In this document: one piece after another, positions 26,806 to 35,335 of the stretch | Layout: every line of letters starts with the position of its first letter | How positions within the stretch are numbered: position 1 is the first letter of the stretch | Assembly: GCA_016718205.1 (NCBI GenBank) | Contig: JADKEB010000002.1 | Coordinates: forward strand, 14,734 to 78,733 | Source: Saprospiraceae bacterium | Lineage (GTDB): Bacteria; Bacteroidota; Bacteroidia; Chitinophagales; Saprospiraceae | Reading direction: 5' to 3' | Length of the DNA: 64,000 bases | The notes under the pieces: generated by a model | Databases searched by the model: none | What the model was told of the DNA's origin: nothing | Seen by the model: only the letters and a program-made list of their open reading frames with translations | Position numbers and translations under genes: made by a program

Positions 26806-28598
26806 TAAAATCTCGCAACCTCTCCAAACACATAACCCTGAGTAGCGGTCACCACCGGCACAGGAGCATATCTCATAGCCATATTGATCTGTTGAAAACC
26901 ATGGACCATTTCTTCAAGTTTTGCAAAATCTTTCTGCATGGCCACCATAGCTACATTCATCAGATTGGCTCCTACAGTAAAGTTTTTGGCATTGTTGCCG
27001 ATAACGATACCTGCCCAGTCTCCGGCTTGTGCTATATTTAATGCTTCAATAGCTCCCTGTCCTATTCCATCACCTATGGCATTGGATTTTGATATAAACT
27101 CAAAACACAATACACCATCACCTATATCATGAATGATACACTCGGAGTTTTTGTATACCGGAGTATTACTTCTGAAGTTGTCAAGATGGATATTTGATTC
27201 GGTCCCTGGAATGACTTTATAACTTTCACTCTTCAGGTCGTAATATTTTTTCTTTCCGCCTTCAGATTTGTAAAACGACGTCAGCCCCTTATCAGCTGCA
27301 CTTCTTATCCAATCAGGGGTTTTTTCGCCTATCTGTTCTGCGAGTGCGATGGTTTCTTGTATTCCTATCATATCCCAGTATTCAAAAGGACCGTATGACC
27401 AGGCATAGCCGGCTTTCATGGCATTGTCCAGACTGTATATATTATCGCTGATTTCCGCAATTCTATTGGCAGCATAAGACATCATCCCCACTAAAAGATC
27501 TCTTACAAAATGTCCCGACTTTTCGTCTGAAGCCATCATATCTTTAAGCCTCTTATCCATCAGCTCTACTTTTTTGGCAATACCTACTACCGGAATCATT
27601 GGCTTTTGAGCCGGCTTATATTCAAGGGTGTTGAGATCAAGGGCCAATATGACTCTTCCGCCTTTTTCATCGCGTTGATCCGTTTTTTTATAAAAACCCT
27701 TTCCGGATTTATCTCCCAGAAATTTATTATCCAACAAAAATTGCGTAGCTTTAGGAACTGGTCTGTTTTTCAGGATTTTGACGTATTCGTCTTCAGGACA
27801 GTTGTCTATCACTCCTTGAGTCACTTTTACTGATGTGTCCAGACCTACGAGATCAAGCAATCGATAGCTTCCTGTATTGGGCCATCCTATGGGTTCGCCA
27901 GTGATTTTATCCACTTCTTCGATAGTCAAGCCATACTTTTCAGTAAGTTCGCCTACCTTATTACCACTGTAGAATCCTATTCTGTTAGCAATAAACGCAG
28001 GGGTATCTTTACATAAAACAGCTTTTTTTCCCAGATGCACCTCAGCATAGTTCATCCAGAAATTGATCACATCGGTATCAGTACCTGCATGTGGAATGAC
28101 CTCAAAGAGAGCCATATATCTTGCCGGATTGAAAAAGTGTGTGCCACAAAAGTTTTTCTTAAAATCATCACTCCTGCCTTCTGCCAATTGCGATATGGGA
28201 ATGCCTGATGTATTGGAGGTAACCAGTGATGCCGGCTTACGAAGGTGATCTACCTTTTCGAAAATCTGTCTTTTAATTTCGAGTTTTTCAATGACAACTT
28301 CGATGATCCAGTCACAAGAAGATATCTTATCAAAATCATCATCAAAATTTCCTGTGGTAATTCTGGACGCAAACTCACTGTCATAGAGAGGTGCAGGTTT
28401 TGATTTTAGAGCATTGGCCAGCGAGGTATCGGCGATACGATTTCTGAATGCTTTGATAGATTTTTGTTTTTCGTCAAGGTCAAACGGAACTATATCAAGC
28501 ATGATAACTTCCAGACCAGCATTTGCAAGGTGACATGCAATACCGGAACCCATAACTCCTGACCCCAGGACTGCGGCTTTTTTAATTCTATGTGTCAT
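26805..28598 (-). CDS. N-terminal part of FadB-like bifunctional beta-oxidation enzyme (HAD + start of ECH)
   Basis: 597 residues. The NAD-binding motif is GSGVMGSGIACHLANAGLEV (12-31), followed by the 3-hydroxyacyl-CoA dehydrogenase segments SNTSGIPIS, GTHFFNPARYMALFEVI and KDTPAFIANRIG. A second HAD C-terminal-like domain follows (AMKAGYAWSYGPFEYWD) and then the first part of the hydratase. The frame collapses after GYVFG because GGAGGAGG has become GGAGAGG. With the downstream 201 residues the enzyme would hydrate enoyl-CoA and oxidise the product, feeding the neighbouring thiolase. Dehydrogenase first and hydratase second is the usual Bacteroidota order. Confidence 0.88.
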   Translation of the reverse strand: MTHRIKKAAVLGSGVMGSGIACHLANAGLEVIMLDIVPFDLDEKQKSIKAFRNRIADTSLANALKSKPAPLYDSEFASRITTGNFDDDFDKISSCDWIIEVVIEKLEIKRQIFEKVDHLRKPASLVTSNTSGIPISQLAEGRSDDFKKNFCGTHFFNPARYMALFEVIPHAGTDTDVINFWMNYAEVHLGKKAVLCKDTPAFIANRIGFYSGNKVGELTEKYGLTIEEVDKITGEPIGWPNTGSYRLLDLVGLDTSVKVTQGVIDNCPEDEYVKILKNRPVPKATQFLLDNKFLGDKSGKGFYKKTDQRDEKGGRVILALDLNTLEYKPAQKPMIPVVGIAKKVELMDKRLKDMMASDEKSGHFVRDLLVGMMSYAANRIAEISDNIYSLDNAMKAGYAWSYGPFEYWDMIGIQETIALAEQIGEKTPDWIRSAADKGLTSFYKSEGGKKKYYDLKSESYKVIPGTESNIHLDNFRSNTPVYKNSECIIHDIGDGVLCFEFISKSNAIGDGIGQGAIEALNIAQAGDWAGIVIGNNAKNFTVGANLMNVAMVAMQKDFAKLEEMVHGFQQINMAMRYAPVPVVTATQGYVFGEVARF

Positions 28599-28802
28599 AA
28601 TTTTACTGTAAAAATGAAATTTACCATAAAATTACACGCTTTTTCTGAATGGATAAAGATTTGGTATAAAAAATTTAACTCAGAGTTCAATTTTTTTATA
28701 AAATCAATAAAAAAAGGCGAATTTTTTTACAAACTCACCTTTCTATTAACTAACAAATCACCTTTTACATTTCAAAAGACCCTGGTTCTGGAAGTCTTTG
28801 GA

Positions 28803-28937
28803 TTAAATTTTTTGAATATTTGCAACATGCCTCTTTTTTCTCAATTCCTTTTTTTCAATCCACTGACCACCCTGTGTTGCAGTAACCTCTTTTACCAAAT
28901 CTAAAACCTGTTGTTGTACAGTACTAATAATTCTCAT
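28803..28937 (-). CDS. Small 44-residue protein of unknown function
   Basis: Too short for most gene callers. It starts MRIISTVQQQVLDLVKEVTA, continues GGQWIEKKELRKKRHVANIQ and stops at 28803. The first half is an amphipathic helix, the second is strongly basic. Support comes from a near-consensus promoter 23-54 bp upstream: -33 TTTG (28988-28991), 20-bp spacer, -7 TACCTTTG (28960-28967). A GGTGATT...CGCCTTTTTTT arrangement downstream (about 28705-28770) may terminate it. It precedes the beta-oxidation genes. Family unknown. Confidence 0.5.
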   Translation of the reverse strand: MRIISTVQQQVLDLVKEVTATQGGQWIEKKELRKKRHVANIQKI

Positions 28938-28959
28938 TTCTTATTTTCTTATTTTAACG

Positions 28960-28991
28960 CAAAGGTAAGGCAAATTGTCATGAAAGTCAAA
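28960..28991 (-). promoter_or_regulatory. Near-consensus Bacteroidota promoter
   Basis: TTTG (28988-28991) and TACCTTTG (28960-28967) on the minus strand, 20 bp apart. Drives the 44-residue ORF and possibly the fadB-thiolase genes beyond it. Confidence 0.65.
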
Positions 28992-29187
28992 TTGTTTAAC
29001 GATACTTTAACAAAATATAATATTGTGTCAAGTTATATTTATTTACAACATTAGTATTTTATTTCGTAAATTTAAGTTATACGGAACATATGACATTTAA
29101 TGATATTGTTGGATGGCAAATATTTGTTTTATTTTATTATATCAAAATATAAACAAAACCTTAATAGAAGGGCGTTGTCACAAAAAT

Positions 29188-29272
29188 AGCAGCCACAGGT
29201 TTCAGAAAGTCAATATCTAGTTGCGATCGAATAAGATTTTCCAATTATGATCCTGATGGCTGCCGTCTTTTT
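29188..29272. other. Hairpin with T-run next to the IS1634-type element
   Basis: AGCAGCCACAGG (29188-29199) and CCTGATGGCTGCC (29252-29264) form an imperfect stem followed by TCTTTTTTT. It could be a terminator or a remnant of another element end, since GGGCGTTGTCACAAAAATAG precedes it. Otherwise 28992-29282 is AT-rich with no gene. Confidence 0.35.
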
Positions 29273-29362
29273 TACAGTACCTTTTAAACCCTAACTCCGT
29301 CGATATTTTACCCCGCCTATAGATTTTTTTCATAAAACCTTTGTTTTATTGGATTTCTGTAG

Positions 29363-29370
29363 TATCTTTG
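29363..29370 (+). promoter_or_regulatory. Transposase promoter -7 box
   Basis: TATCTTTG, 22 bp before the start codon at 29393, inside the IS left end. Fits the TAnnTTTG consensus. Confidence 0.55.
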
Positions 29371-29392
29371 AGCTACCTAAATAGGTAGTCTT

Positions 29393-30874
29393 ATGAGTGT
29401 ACCAGCGTGGGTTCTGAAACACAAAGAGCCAAAAACAGAAATAAAATTTATCAATGATTCTTATTACAAGTATCAAGTCTCTTATAAATACAATAAGGAC
29501 AAAAAAAGAACTGACAAAATTACTGGGCAGTTATTGGGTAAATTAGACGAGGACCTTGGATTTATCAAATCCGACAAAAACACTATTCGGGAGCAGGCCA
29601 TGGCTGTTGCGCTGCCAAAAGTGGACATTAAAAACTACGGTATATGTTTATTATTCTATTCCCTCCTCAAGGATGAATTGGAACTTTTTAGAAAACACTT
29701 TAAGGTGAATATAGCGGATACAATTTTTATTTTTGCTATGATGCGATGGGCTTTTCAATCACCTATTAAAAGAGCCCCATCTTATTTTGTTCACGATTAT
29801 TGCTCAGAACTTTATGGTAAAAATACATTTTCAGACAAGGACTTTTCGAATGCATTAAAGTTTGTGGGTGAAAACAGAGAAGCTTTGACACAATGGATGA
29901 AAGATTTGTTAAATATTGAAGAAAACCATAATAATAAATTTGTCCTCATGGATTCGACTCATGTTACGAGTGTTTCGGAGCATTTAGGCATCAATGCACT
30001 AGGTTATAATCCAGCCCACAGCTATGATAAACAAGTTCGGTTAATGTATTTATTTTCTGCCCAACTCAAAAAACCTGTGTATTACAGACTAATCAATGGA
30101 AATATTACAGATTTAAAGTCTATGAAGCTATGCATAGAAGAAATGAAGGTAAAAGATGTCATCTATATAGCAGATAAAGGATTTTACAGTAAAGAAAATA
30201 TAACAATGTTGGATAAAGAAGGATTGCAATACTTAATTCCACTGCATAGAAATAATAATCTTATCAACTTTGAACCGATAAAGGCTGGCAAAATAAAAAT
30301 TGAAAATAAAACTTACTTCATTTATCAAGAGCGAGCAATTTGGTACTACACCTACGAAAATGAGGGGATAAAATTGATCACATTTTTGGATGACAAACTA
30401 AGGACAACAGAAGAAAATGACTATTTATTGAGAATACAAACCAAACCTGAGGAATATACTGAGACTAAGTACTTTGAAAAGTTGCATGTTTTTGGAACAC
30501 TTACCCTAGTTTATAAAACGACTGACCTAAGTGATCCCAAAGAATTATATATAGGCTATAAGAAAAGAAATGAAGTAGAAGTAATGTTTGATAGTTACAA
30601 AAACTTTCTGAAAGCAGATTTGATGTATATGCAGGATAGACATGTGACTGAAGGATGGCTTGCAGCAAATTTTATAGCTATGATTGCTTATCATAAACTA
30701 TTTACAAGAATACAAGATGCTAAACTCACTACACATGTATCACCAAAAGATGTAATTGAAATATGTAAAAGTATCTACAAGATAAAAATGAATGGCAAAT
30801 GGCAAATTTCAGAAATTACAAAGAAAACAGCCCAGCTCCTGAAAAAATTAAAAATAGACTACCTAAATGATTAG
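29393..30874 (+). CDS. IS1634-family transposase
   Basis: 493 residues, apparently full length. DDE triad: Asp187 in VLMDSTHV, Asp261 in YIADKGFYS and Glu396. The last fits the IS4-type Y-(2)-R-(3)-E-(6)-K signature exactly (Tyr389, Arg392, Glu396, Lys403 in YKKRNEVEVMFDSYK). A long beta-strand insertion lies between the second Asp and the Glu. It cuts and pastes the element by acting on the 17-bp ends. No frameshift, so the element may be active. Confidence 0.92.
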   Translation: MSVPAWVLKHKEPKTEIKFINDSYYKYQVSYKYNKDKKRTDKITGQLLGKLDEDLGFIKSDKNTIREQAMAVALPKVDIKNYGICLLFYSLLKDELELFRKHFKVNIADTIFIFAMMRWAFQSPIKRAPSYFVHDYCSELYGKNTFSDKDFSNALKFVGENREALTQWMKDLLNIEENHNNKFVLMDSTHVTSVSEHLGINALGYNPAHSYDKQVRLMYLFSAQLKKPVYYRLINGNITDLKSMKLCIEEMKVKDVIYIADKGFYSKENITMLDKEGLQYLIPLHRNNNLINFEPIKAGKIKIENKTYFIYQERAIWYYTYENEGIKLITFLDDKLRTTEENDYLLRIQTKPEEYTETKYFEKLHVFGTLTLVYKTTDLSDPKELYIGYKKRNEVEVMFDSYKNFLKADLMYMQDRHVTEGWLAANFIAMIAYHKLFTRIQDAKLTTHVSPKDVIEICKSIYKIKMNGKWQISEITKKTAQLLKKLKIDYLND

Positions 30875-30886
30875 CGGAGTTAGGGT

Positions 30887-31273
30887 TTAAAGCTTAGTGC
30901 CCACTAATTTAAAATTCACCGACTCATTGCCATAATCGATGGTATACCTCAGTTCAATAGTATTGTTGACAAAAAATCCTTTGCCTCTCATATTGATATC
31001 CCTGTCTATTTGTTGATTGCCGATTCTGAAGTCCATAATTCGTTCATCCTGATTTTCTATGTCCGACCTGACTGTGTACCAAAAGTCCCCATCAAATGGA
31101 GCTTCAATGATTACGTCATCACCGCCAGCAGTACTTATGACCAGATCAAATGGTCCCGCAACCCCAACAATATGTGCTCTGTAAATACCCACTACAGGAA
31201 GAATTTCCTCATCAATGTCATAACACCCTGAAACGATGGTCAATAAAAATGGGAAAAGTAATAATTGTTTCAT
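30887..31273 (-). CDS. Small lipoprotein, C-terminus set by IS insertion
   Basis: 128 residues. The lipobox TIVSGC (about 12-17) after MKQLLLFPFLL predicts a lipid-anchored envelope protein. The remainder is beta-rich (DGDFWYTVRSDIE, NNTIELRYTIDYGNESVNFK) with no family I recognise; such small beta proteins are common Bacteroidota lipoproteins. The stop codon (30887-30889) lies inside the right inverted repeat of the IS, so the last residues (about KL-stop) are IS-derived and the natural end may be lost. Confidence 0.7.
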   Translation of the reverse strand: MKQLLLFPFLLTIVSGCYDIDEEILPVVGIYRAHIVGVAGPFDLVISTAGGDDVIIEAPFDGDFWYTVRSDIENQDERIMDFRIGNQQIDRDINMRGKGFFVNNTIELRYTIDYGNESVNFKLVGTKL

Positions 31274-31394
31274 AACTCTCTTTTTTATTAAAACTTGCTA
31301 AACTTCCATTTTGTAGATCATGAACCGGTAGTTTAATTAATATTTAACTGGAAAGCAATATTTGTTAACGAAAAAATAATTTTAAAATTTTTGA

Positions 31395-31424
31395 TTGAAT
31401 AAGCTATCGATGATGTTATATTTG
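31395..31424 (+). promoter_or_regulatory. Promoter with both boxes
   Basis: TTG (31395-31397), 19-bp spacer, TATATTTG (31417-31424). It precedes the GTG start at 31455 by 30 bp and decides that start over upstream codons in the same frame. Confidence 0.65.
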
Positions 31425-31454
31425 TGCTTTAATAACCTTAAAAATCAAACAATC

Positions 31455-31928
31455 GTGATCAAAAAGATTTTACTTTTACTAATTGTATTTGGCGTTTCAA
31501 TCACCAATCATATAAGTGCGCAACAAGAATATTCCTGGGAAGAATATGGAATAGGTTTTTCACTGGCAGATGATTTTAAAGAAACAGTCAATAGTATGGA
31601 GGAGTTTTCAGCTGTCGGAGACGGAATGGAGCTGTCCATAATTCCATTTAAAGACAACAGCATAGACGATAGCGATATCAATGCCTACACGATGTCCATT
31701 GCTGCGTCCCTAAAACTTGAGAAGATCGATGATATAAGTACCATCGAAATTAATGGGTTTAAAGGAGGCTATGCTGAAGGTGTACAAAATGGGGTGAAAA
31801 TATTTGTCATGGGTCTCATTGATCCAAACTCTGAAACCAATTTTTTTGTTATGATTGTCTTTCAGGAAAATGATGAAAATGCTGTAGAAGAAGCTATAAG
31901 CATTTGTCAGAGCATACACAAAATCTAA
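31455..31928 (+). CDS. Secreted small protein of unknown function
   Basis: 157 residues from GTG 31455. The signal peptide is VIKKILLLLIVFGVSITNHI followed by SAQ. The mature part starts YSWEEYGIGFSLADDFKETV and contains strands and helices such as NGFKGGYAEGVQNGVKIFVM and ENDENAVEEAISICQSIHKI. This pattern resembles PsbP/DUF1795-like proteins that fold as a single alpha-beta domain, but I am not sure of the family. The longer open frame from 31395 would place the signal peptide inside the protein, so I reject that start. Monocistronic. Confidence 0.65.
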   Translation: MIKKILLLLIVFGVSITNHISAQQEYSWEEYGIGFSLADDFKETVNSMEEFSAVGDGMELSIIPFKDNSIDDSDINAYTMSIAASLKLEKIDDISTIEINGFKGGYAEGVQNGVKIFVMGLIDPNSETNFFVMIVFQENDENAVEEAISICQSIHKI

Positions 31929-31972
31929 AAAAGCAAAAGGACTTTAGCTAAAGGAATACATTATACCTTATA

Positions 31973-32030
31973 CAATATTTTTCTTATAGTTCAAATGGAT
32001 TTTTACTATAAGAAAAATATTGTAGCTTTG
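31973..32030 (+). promoter_or_regulatory. oxyR promoter with perfect 18-bp inverted repeat (candidate auto-operator)
   Basis: CAATATTTTTCTTATAGT (31973-31990) and its exact complement (32005-32022) flank 14 nt. The right arm touches the -7 box TAGCTTTG (32023-32030), 21 bp before the oxyR start. An ATAG...CTAT dyad over the -33 region is what a LysR-type autoregulator would bind. Confidence 0.6.
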
Positions 32031-32050
32031 TACTGTCATAAATTTTACTT

Positions 32051-32737
32051 ATGAATGTCCAGTTCGCACAGTTAAAATATTTTCTGACACTTGCAGCCAC
32101 CAAAAATTATAGTCAGGCTGCAGATCAATGCAATGTATCTCAGCCAGCATTGAGTATGGCCATCAGAAAAATGGAAGAAGATCTGGATCTGGTACTGATT
32201 GATAGAAAAAGCAACCCCATTTCTCTCACTGAAAAAGGAGAAATGATTGCATCACAAGCTATTAAAATTCTGGATGAATTTTCTATTTTGGAGAAACTTG
32301 CATCTGACCTCCATCAGGACAAACTCAATGGTAGTATTACAATAAGTATAATCCCTACACTTGCCCCATATATTATTCCAATGTTCGTCCAAAAGTTTGG
32401 GGAAATGTTTCCTGATATTGAGTTAATTATTGAGGAAGAAACCACAAAAGCTATACTGCAAAAGCTGAAAACATCTGAAACAGATGCTGGTATTCTGGTG
32501 ACTCCGATAGATGAAAAATCACTCCTGACATATCCAGTCTTTTACGAAGAGTTTTATGTTTTTTCGCATGATAAGATCGATAAAACATATATCCTGCAGG
32601 AAGATATTGACTTCAAACACCTATGGTTGCTGGAAGAAGGTCACTGTATGAGAGATCAGATGATGAGAATATGTGAGTTACGCAATCTCGAAAATACAAA
32701 AATAAAATATAATGCCGGAAGTATAGAATCGCTGATC
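32051..32737 (+). pseudogene. oxyR: oxyR, 5' part (LysR-type peroxide sensor interrupted by an IS)
   Basis: The first 229 codons of a LysR regulator. The winged HTH is at 1-60 (QLKYFLTLAATKNYSQAADQ, VSQPALSMAIRKMEEDL). The two redox cysteines align with E. coli OxyR: Cys199 in EEGHCMRDQ and Cys208 in MRICEL. OxyR senses peroxide by forming this disulfide and activates catalase and peroxiredoxin genes. The gene breaks after SIESLI, where an IS66-type element enters; nine IS-encoded residues then lead to a stop at 32764. The effector domain's last third is beyond the IS at 34362-34622. Confidence 0.92.
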
Positions 32738-34353
32738 GTAACTATTTACGTCAAAAATATTTAAAATTAAGTACAAATATAAAAATAAAATATATATTTG
32801 TAACATTTATAGACCTGACCTGAAAATAGAACTCTGAAATTTGGTAAACAATCAAACAGAGTACTTATCAAAAATATATACGAAATACTTTCTGAACATC
32901 CTTTATTAAAAGCAAAAGGAATAACACTCAGCGGTGATAGTGAATCATTGGTTGCCGTGATATTTTTGTTATTAGATGAGATTCAAAGGCGAGACGAAAT
33001 AATAGAAAGGCAAAATAATGAAATTATGGCATTAAGGGCCGAGGTTTCAGAGCTCAAATCTAGATTAAACCAAAATAGCAACAACTCTCACAAACCACCA
33101 TCAAGTGATCCCTATAGGAAAGCAGCCACACCTAGGAAGAAGGGTGGAAAACGAGGCGGAAAAGAAGGTCACCAAGGCAAAGGAATGGACAGGCTACAAT
33201 TTACAAATGAGGTAGAATTAAAAGTAGAAACTGAACGTTGTGAATGTGGGGCAGATTTGATGGCTGTAAAAGGTGAAATTTCAGAAGTACGACAAGTACA
33301 AGACATACCTGAGCCACAGGTAGTAGTCACAGACTACAAACAACAAAAGAAGACTTGTCCTTGCTGCGGGAAGGAACATTTCGGTATATTTCCACAAGGA
33401 GTAAACGCCCCGGTTCAATACGGTAACAATGTCAAAACTCTAAGCGTACTGCTGTGCAACGATTACAAGGTACCTATTCAGAAAGTATCGCAATTGCTCA
33501 GCGATTTATATGGATTATTCCCCAACGTTTCCACAATAGTAAAATATAATGCTAAGGCATATGAGAAAATGGAAGCGGTAGAGATGTTAATCAAGAAATC
33601 AATACTATCATCTCTGGTCGCACATTCAGATGAAACAGGTATTCGAGTTGGCGGAAAGATGTTTTGGCTTCATGTAATGAGTACTTGTATGTTCACCTAT
33701 CTTTTTACACATAGTAAAAGAGGGTTGGAAGCCTTGAAAAGTGAGTTAAGTCTCATCAAAGATTACACAGGGAAACTTGTGCACGATAGTTATGCGAGCT
33801 ACTTCAATTTCTTAAGTATCATACATGCCTTATGTGGCGCACATATCATAAGAGAGCTTACCTCACAAGAGGAAATAGGTAGGCAATGGGCAGTTAAAAT
33901 GAAAACACTTCTACTAAAACTTAAAGCAACCGATGAAGAACAAAACATGAACAACAGAGAAAATATAGTAAAGCACTACCAACAAATATTAACAGACGGA
34001 ATCCAAGAAGAGCCACCACCTGAGAGAAAAGGCAAACGAGGAAGAGAGAAAAAAAGTAAAGGGCTTAACTTGATAATTCGTATGCAAACCAACATGGATG
34101 CAGTGTTACTATACGCCTTTGATCCCGAAGTTCCCTTTACCAATAATCAAGCGGAGAGAGATTTTAGGTTTTCAAAGGTAAAAATGAATGTATCTCATTG
34201 CTTCAGAAGCACCGATGGAGCAACTCACCATGCTCGTATTATGAGTGTGATCTCAACTGCAAGGAAACATAATATGAACGTATTCGACACCATCAAAAAT
34301 ATTTTTGAAGGTAAATCATTCTGTTTCTCTCACCAGGCCTCGTAAATAGTTAC
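32738..34353 (+). mobile_element. ISBst12/IS66-type insertion sequence, 1,616 bp, in oxyR
   Basis: Ends are perfect 13-bp inverted repeats, GTAACTATTTACG at 32738-32750 and its complement at 34341-34353. The 8-bp direct repeat CGCTGATC (32730-32737 and 34354-34361) is the target duplication; 8 bp is the IS66 family size. Only the TnpC-type transposase is present, no TnpA/TnpB, which matches the short ISBst12 group. Confidence 0.93.
32948..34345 (+). CDS. IS66-family (ISBst12 group) transposase
   Basis: 465 residues as read. An N-terminal coiled coil is followed by the SNNSHKPPSSDPYRK motif and Lys/Gly-rich stretch. A Cys4 zinc finger comes next (ECGADL, CPCCGKEHFG). The DDE residues are Asp228 in AHSDETG, Asp280 in LVHDSYASYF and Glu403 in FTNNQAERDFRFSK, interrupted by the usual insertion. 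The frame stays open upstream to 32819, so the start could be earlier than the TTG at 32948. A TATATTTG box near 32791 may be its promoter. No frameshift, so it could be active. Confidence 0.9.
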   Translation: MVAVIFLLLDEIQRRDEIIERQNNEIMALRAEVSELKSRLNQNSNNSHKPPSSDPYRKAATPRKKGGKRGGKEGHQGKGMDRLQFTNEVELKVETERCECGADLMAVKGEISEVRQVQDIPEPQVVVTDYKQQKKTCPCCGKEHFGIFPQGVNAPVQYGNNVKTLSVLLCNDYKVPIQKVSQLLSDLYGLFPNVSTIVKYNAKAYEKMEAVEMLIKKSILSSLVAHSDETGIRVGGKMFWLHVMSTCMFTYLFTHSKRGLEALKSELSLIKDYTGKLVHDSYASYFNFLSIIHALCGAHIIRELTSQEEIGRQWAVKMKTLLLKLKATDEEQNMNNRENIVKHYQQILTDGIQEEPPPERKGKRGREKKSKGLNLIIRMQTNMDAVLLYAFDPEVPFTNNQAERDFRFSKVKMNVSHCFRSTDGATHHARIMSVISTARKHNMNVFDTIKNIFEGKSFCFSHQAS

Positions 34354-34361
34354 CGCTGATC

Positions 34362-34622
34362 AATATTACAGAATCTATGGGTGGTATGACCATCATACCC
34401 GAACTAGCAACATGGAATCTTTCACCTGAAAGAAAAGAAAGGGTCATTCCATTTGCTGAGCCAACACCCGTACGGGAAGTAAGTGTCATTCATCATAAAT
34501 TTACCACAAAATTGAGGTTGATTCATGCTGTTTTAAATACTTTGAATGAAGTGATACCCTCTTATATGAAGATAAAAGACAGCTATCAGAGGATCGATAT
34601 CGGACCAATAGACGGAAAATAA
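34362..34622 (+). pseudogene. oxyR: oxyR, 3' part
   Basis: After the second target duplication the frame resumes as NITESMGGMTIIPELATWNL, the conserved end of the OxyR effector domain, and stops at 34622 (86 residues). Joining 32737 directly to 34362 restores an uninterrupted 315-residue protein, the family length, with no other damage. Precise loss of the element plus one target copy would therefore restore the gene. A Met at 34377 could in principle start a fragment, but it would lack DNA binding. Confidence 0.92.
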
Positions 34623-34653
34623 TCTGATTACCAATAGGCTGAGAAATTAAGAT

Positions 34654-35167
34654 CTAATCCTCTTTAAACCATCCCGAATACATCACATAGTTATTGGCTA
34701 TACGATCTATCTCTCCTGATATGAGTTCCTGACTGATATCTTTTACTTTTTTGCCGGCACCCCTGCATAAATTGTTCCGGATTCTACCGAGTATTTTGAG
34801 TGACAACTGCTCCTGCAGCGATGATGGAGTTGGATTCCACTACACAGTTGTCCATCACTATAGCACCCATACCTATCAGAACATTGTCATGAATCGTACA
34901 TCCGTGCACAATAGCATTATGTCCTACAGAAACATTGTTGCCTATTTTAGTAGGAAATTTTTCATAAGTACAATGTATGACAGCTCCGTCCTGAATGTTG
35001 ACCTTATCACCCATTTTGATAACATTTACATCACCTCTGATGACAGCATTGAACCATACACTACACTGACTGCCCATTTGCACATCACCAACTATAGTGG
35101 CATTTTCTGCTATGTAACAATCTTCTCCTATTTTGGGCAGTATTCCTTTTACTGATTTAATTAACAT
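34654..35167 (-). pseudogene. Gamma-carbonic-anhydrase-like hexapeptide protein with two 1-bp deletions
   Basis: The first 127 residues (35167-34784) form a left-handed beta helix: NATIVGDVQMGSQCSVWFNA, RGDVNVIKMGDKVNIQDG, GNNVSVGHNAIVHGCTIHDN with the zinc-site histidines. The frame then stops after TQNTR. Restoring one G (CGGTAG to CGGGTAG) continues VESGTIYAGVPAKK, and restoring one A in the following A-run continues KDISQELISGEIDRIANNYV and ends WFKED at 34654, the normal family end (~170 residues). Both losses are in homopolymers, so I suspect sequencing error. Related proteins bind CoA-like or bicarbonate ligands; function unproven. Confidence 0.82.
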
Positions 35168-35251
35168 AATTCATTTTTTGTCATTGATTATTGAATCCAC
35201 TCTGAAAAGTCTTAAACAAAGTGAAAAAAAAATAATTGATTTCTAAATCAT

Positions 35252-35303
35252 TGATAATCAAGTGTTTCCCTTTAAGGAAAGGGTTAAAAACGTTTGATTA
35301 TCA
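35252..35303. terminator. Nested hairpin between GH3 fusion gene and gamma-CA-like gene
   Basis: TGATAATCAA (35252-35261) pairs perfectly with TTGATTATCA (35294-35303). Inside, CCCTTTAAGGAAAGGG forms a second stem. It lies 33 bp after the GH3 stop on the minus strand. Confidence 0.55.
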
Positions 35304-35335
35304 TAAAACATTTGTTTTCGAAGTAGACTCATTAT

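Larger units (their letters stand above)
29283..30891 (+). mobile_element. IS1634-type (IS4-like DDE) insertion sequence, 1,609 bp
   Basis: Perfect 17-bp terminal inverted repeats, TTTAAACCCTAACTCCG at 29283-29299 and its complement at 30875-30891, enclose one intact transposase gene. No clear target duplication was found. The right end abuts the transposase stop and carries the stop codon of the neighbouring lipoprotein gene. A palindrome CTACCTAaaTAGGTAG (29373-29388) lies between promoter and start codon and could damp expression. Confidence 0.88.

Noticed and set aside
28590..28904. 104-codon plus-strand frame
   Set aside because: AT-rich, Phe/Lys-biased and antisense to the better supported 44-residue gene with its promoter.
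31395..31454. Upstream start of the small secreted protein at 31395
   Set aside because: It would overlap the promoter boxes and bury the signal peptide; GTG 31455 fits both.
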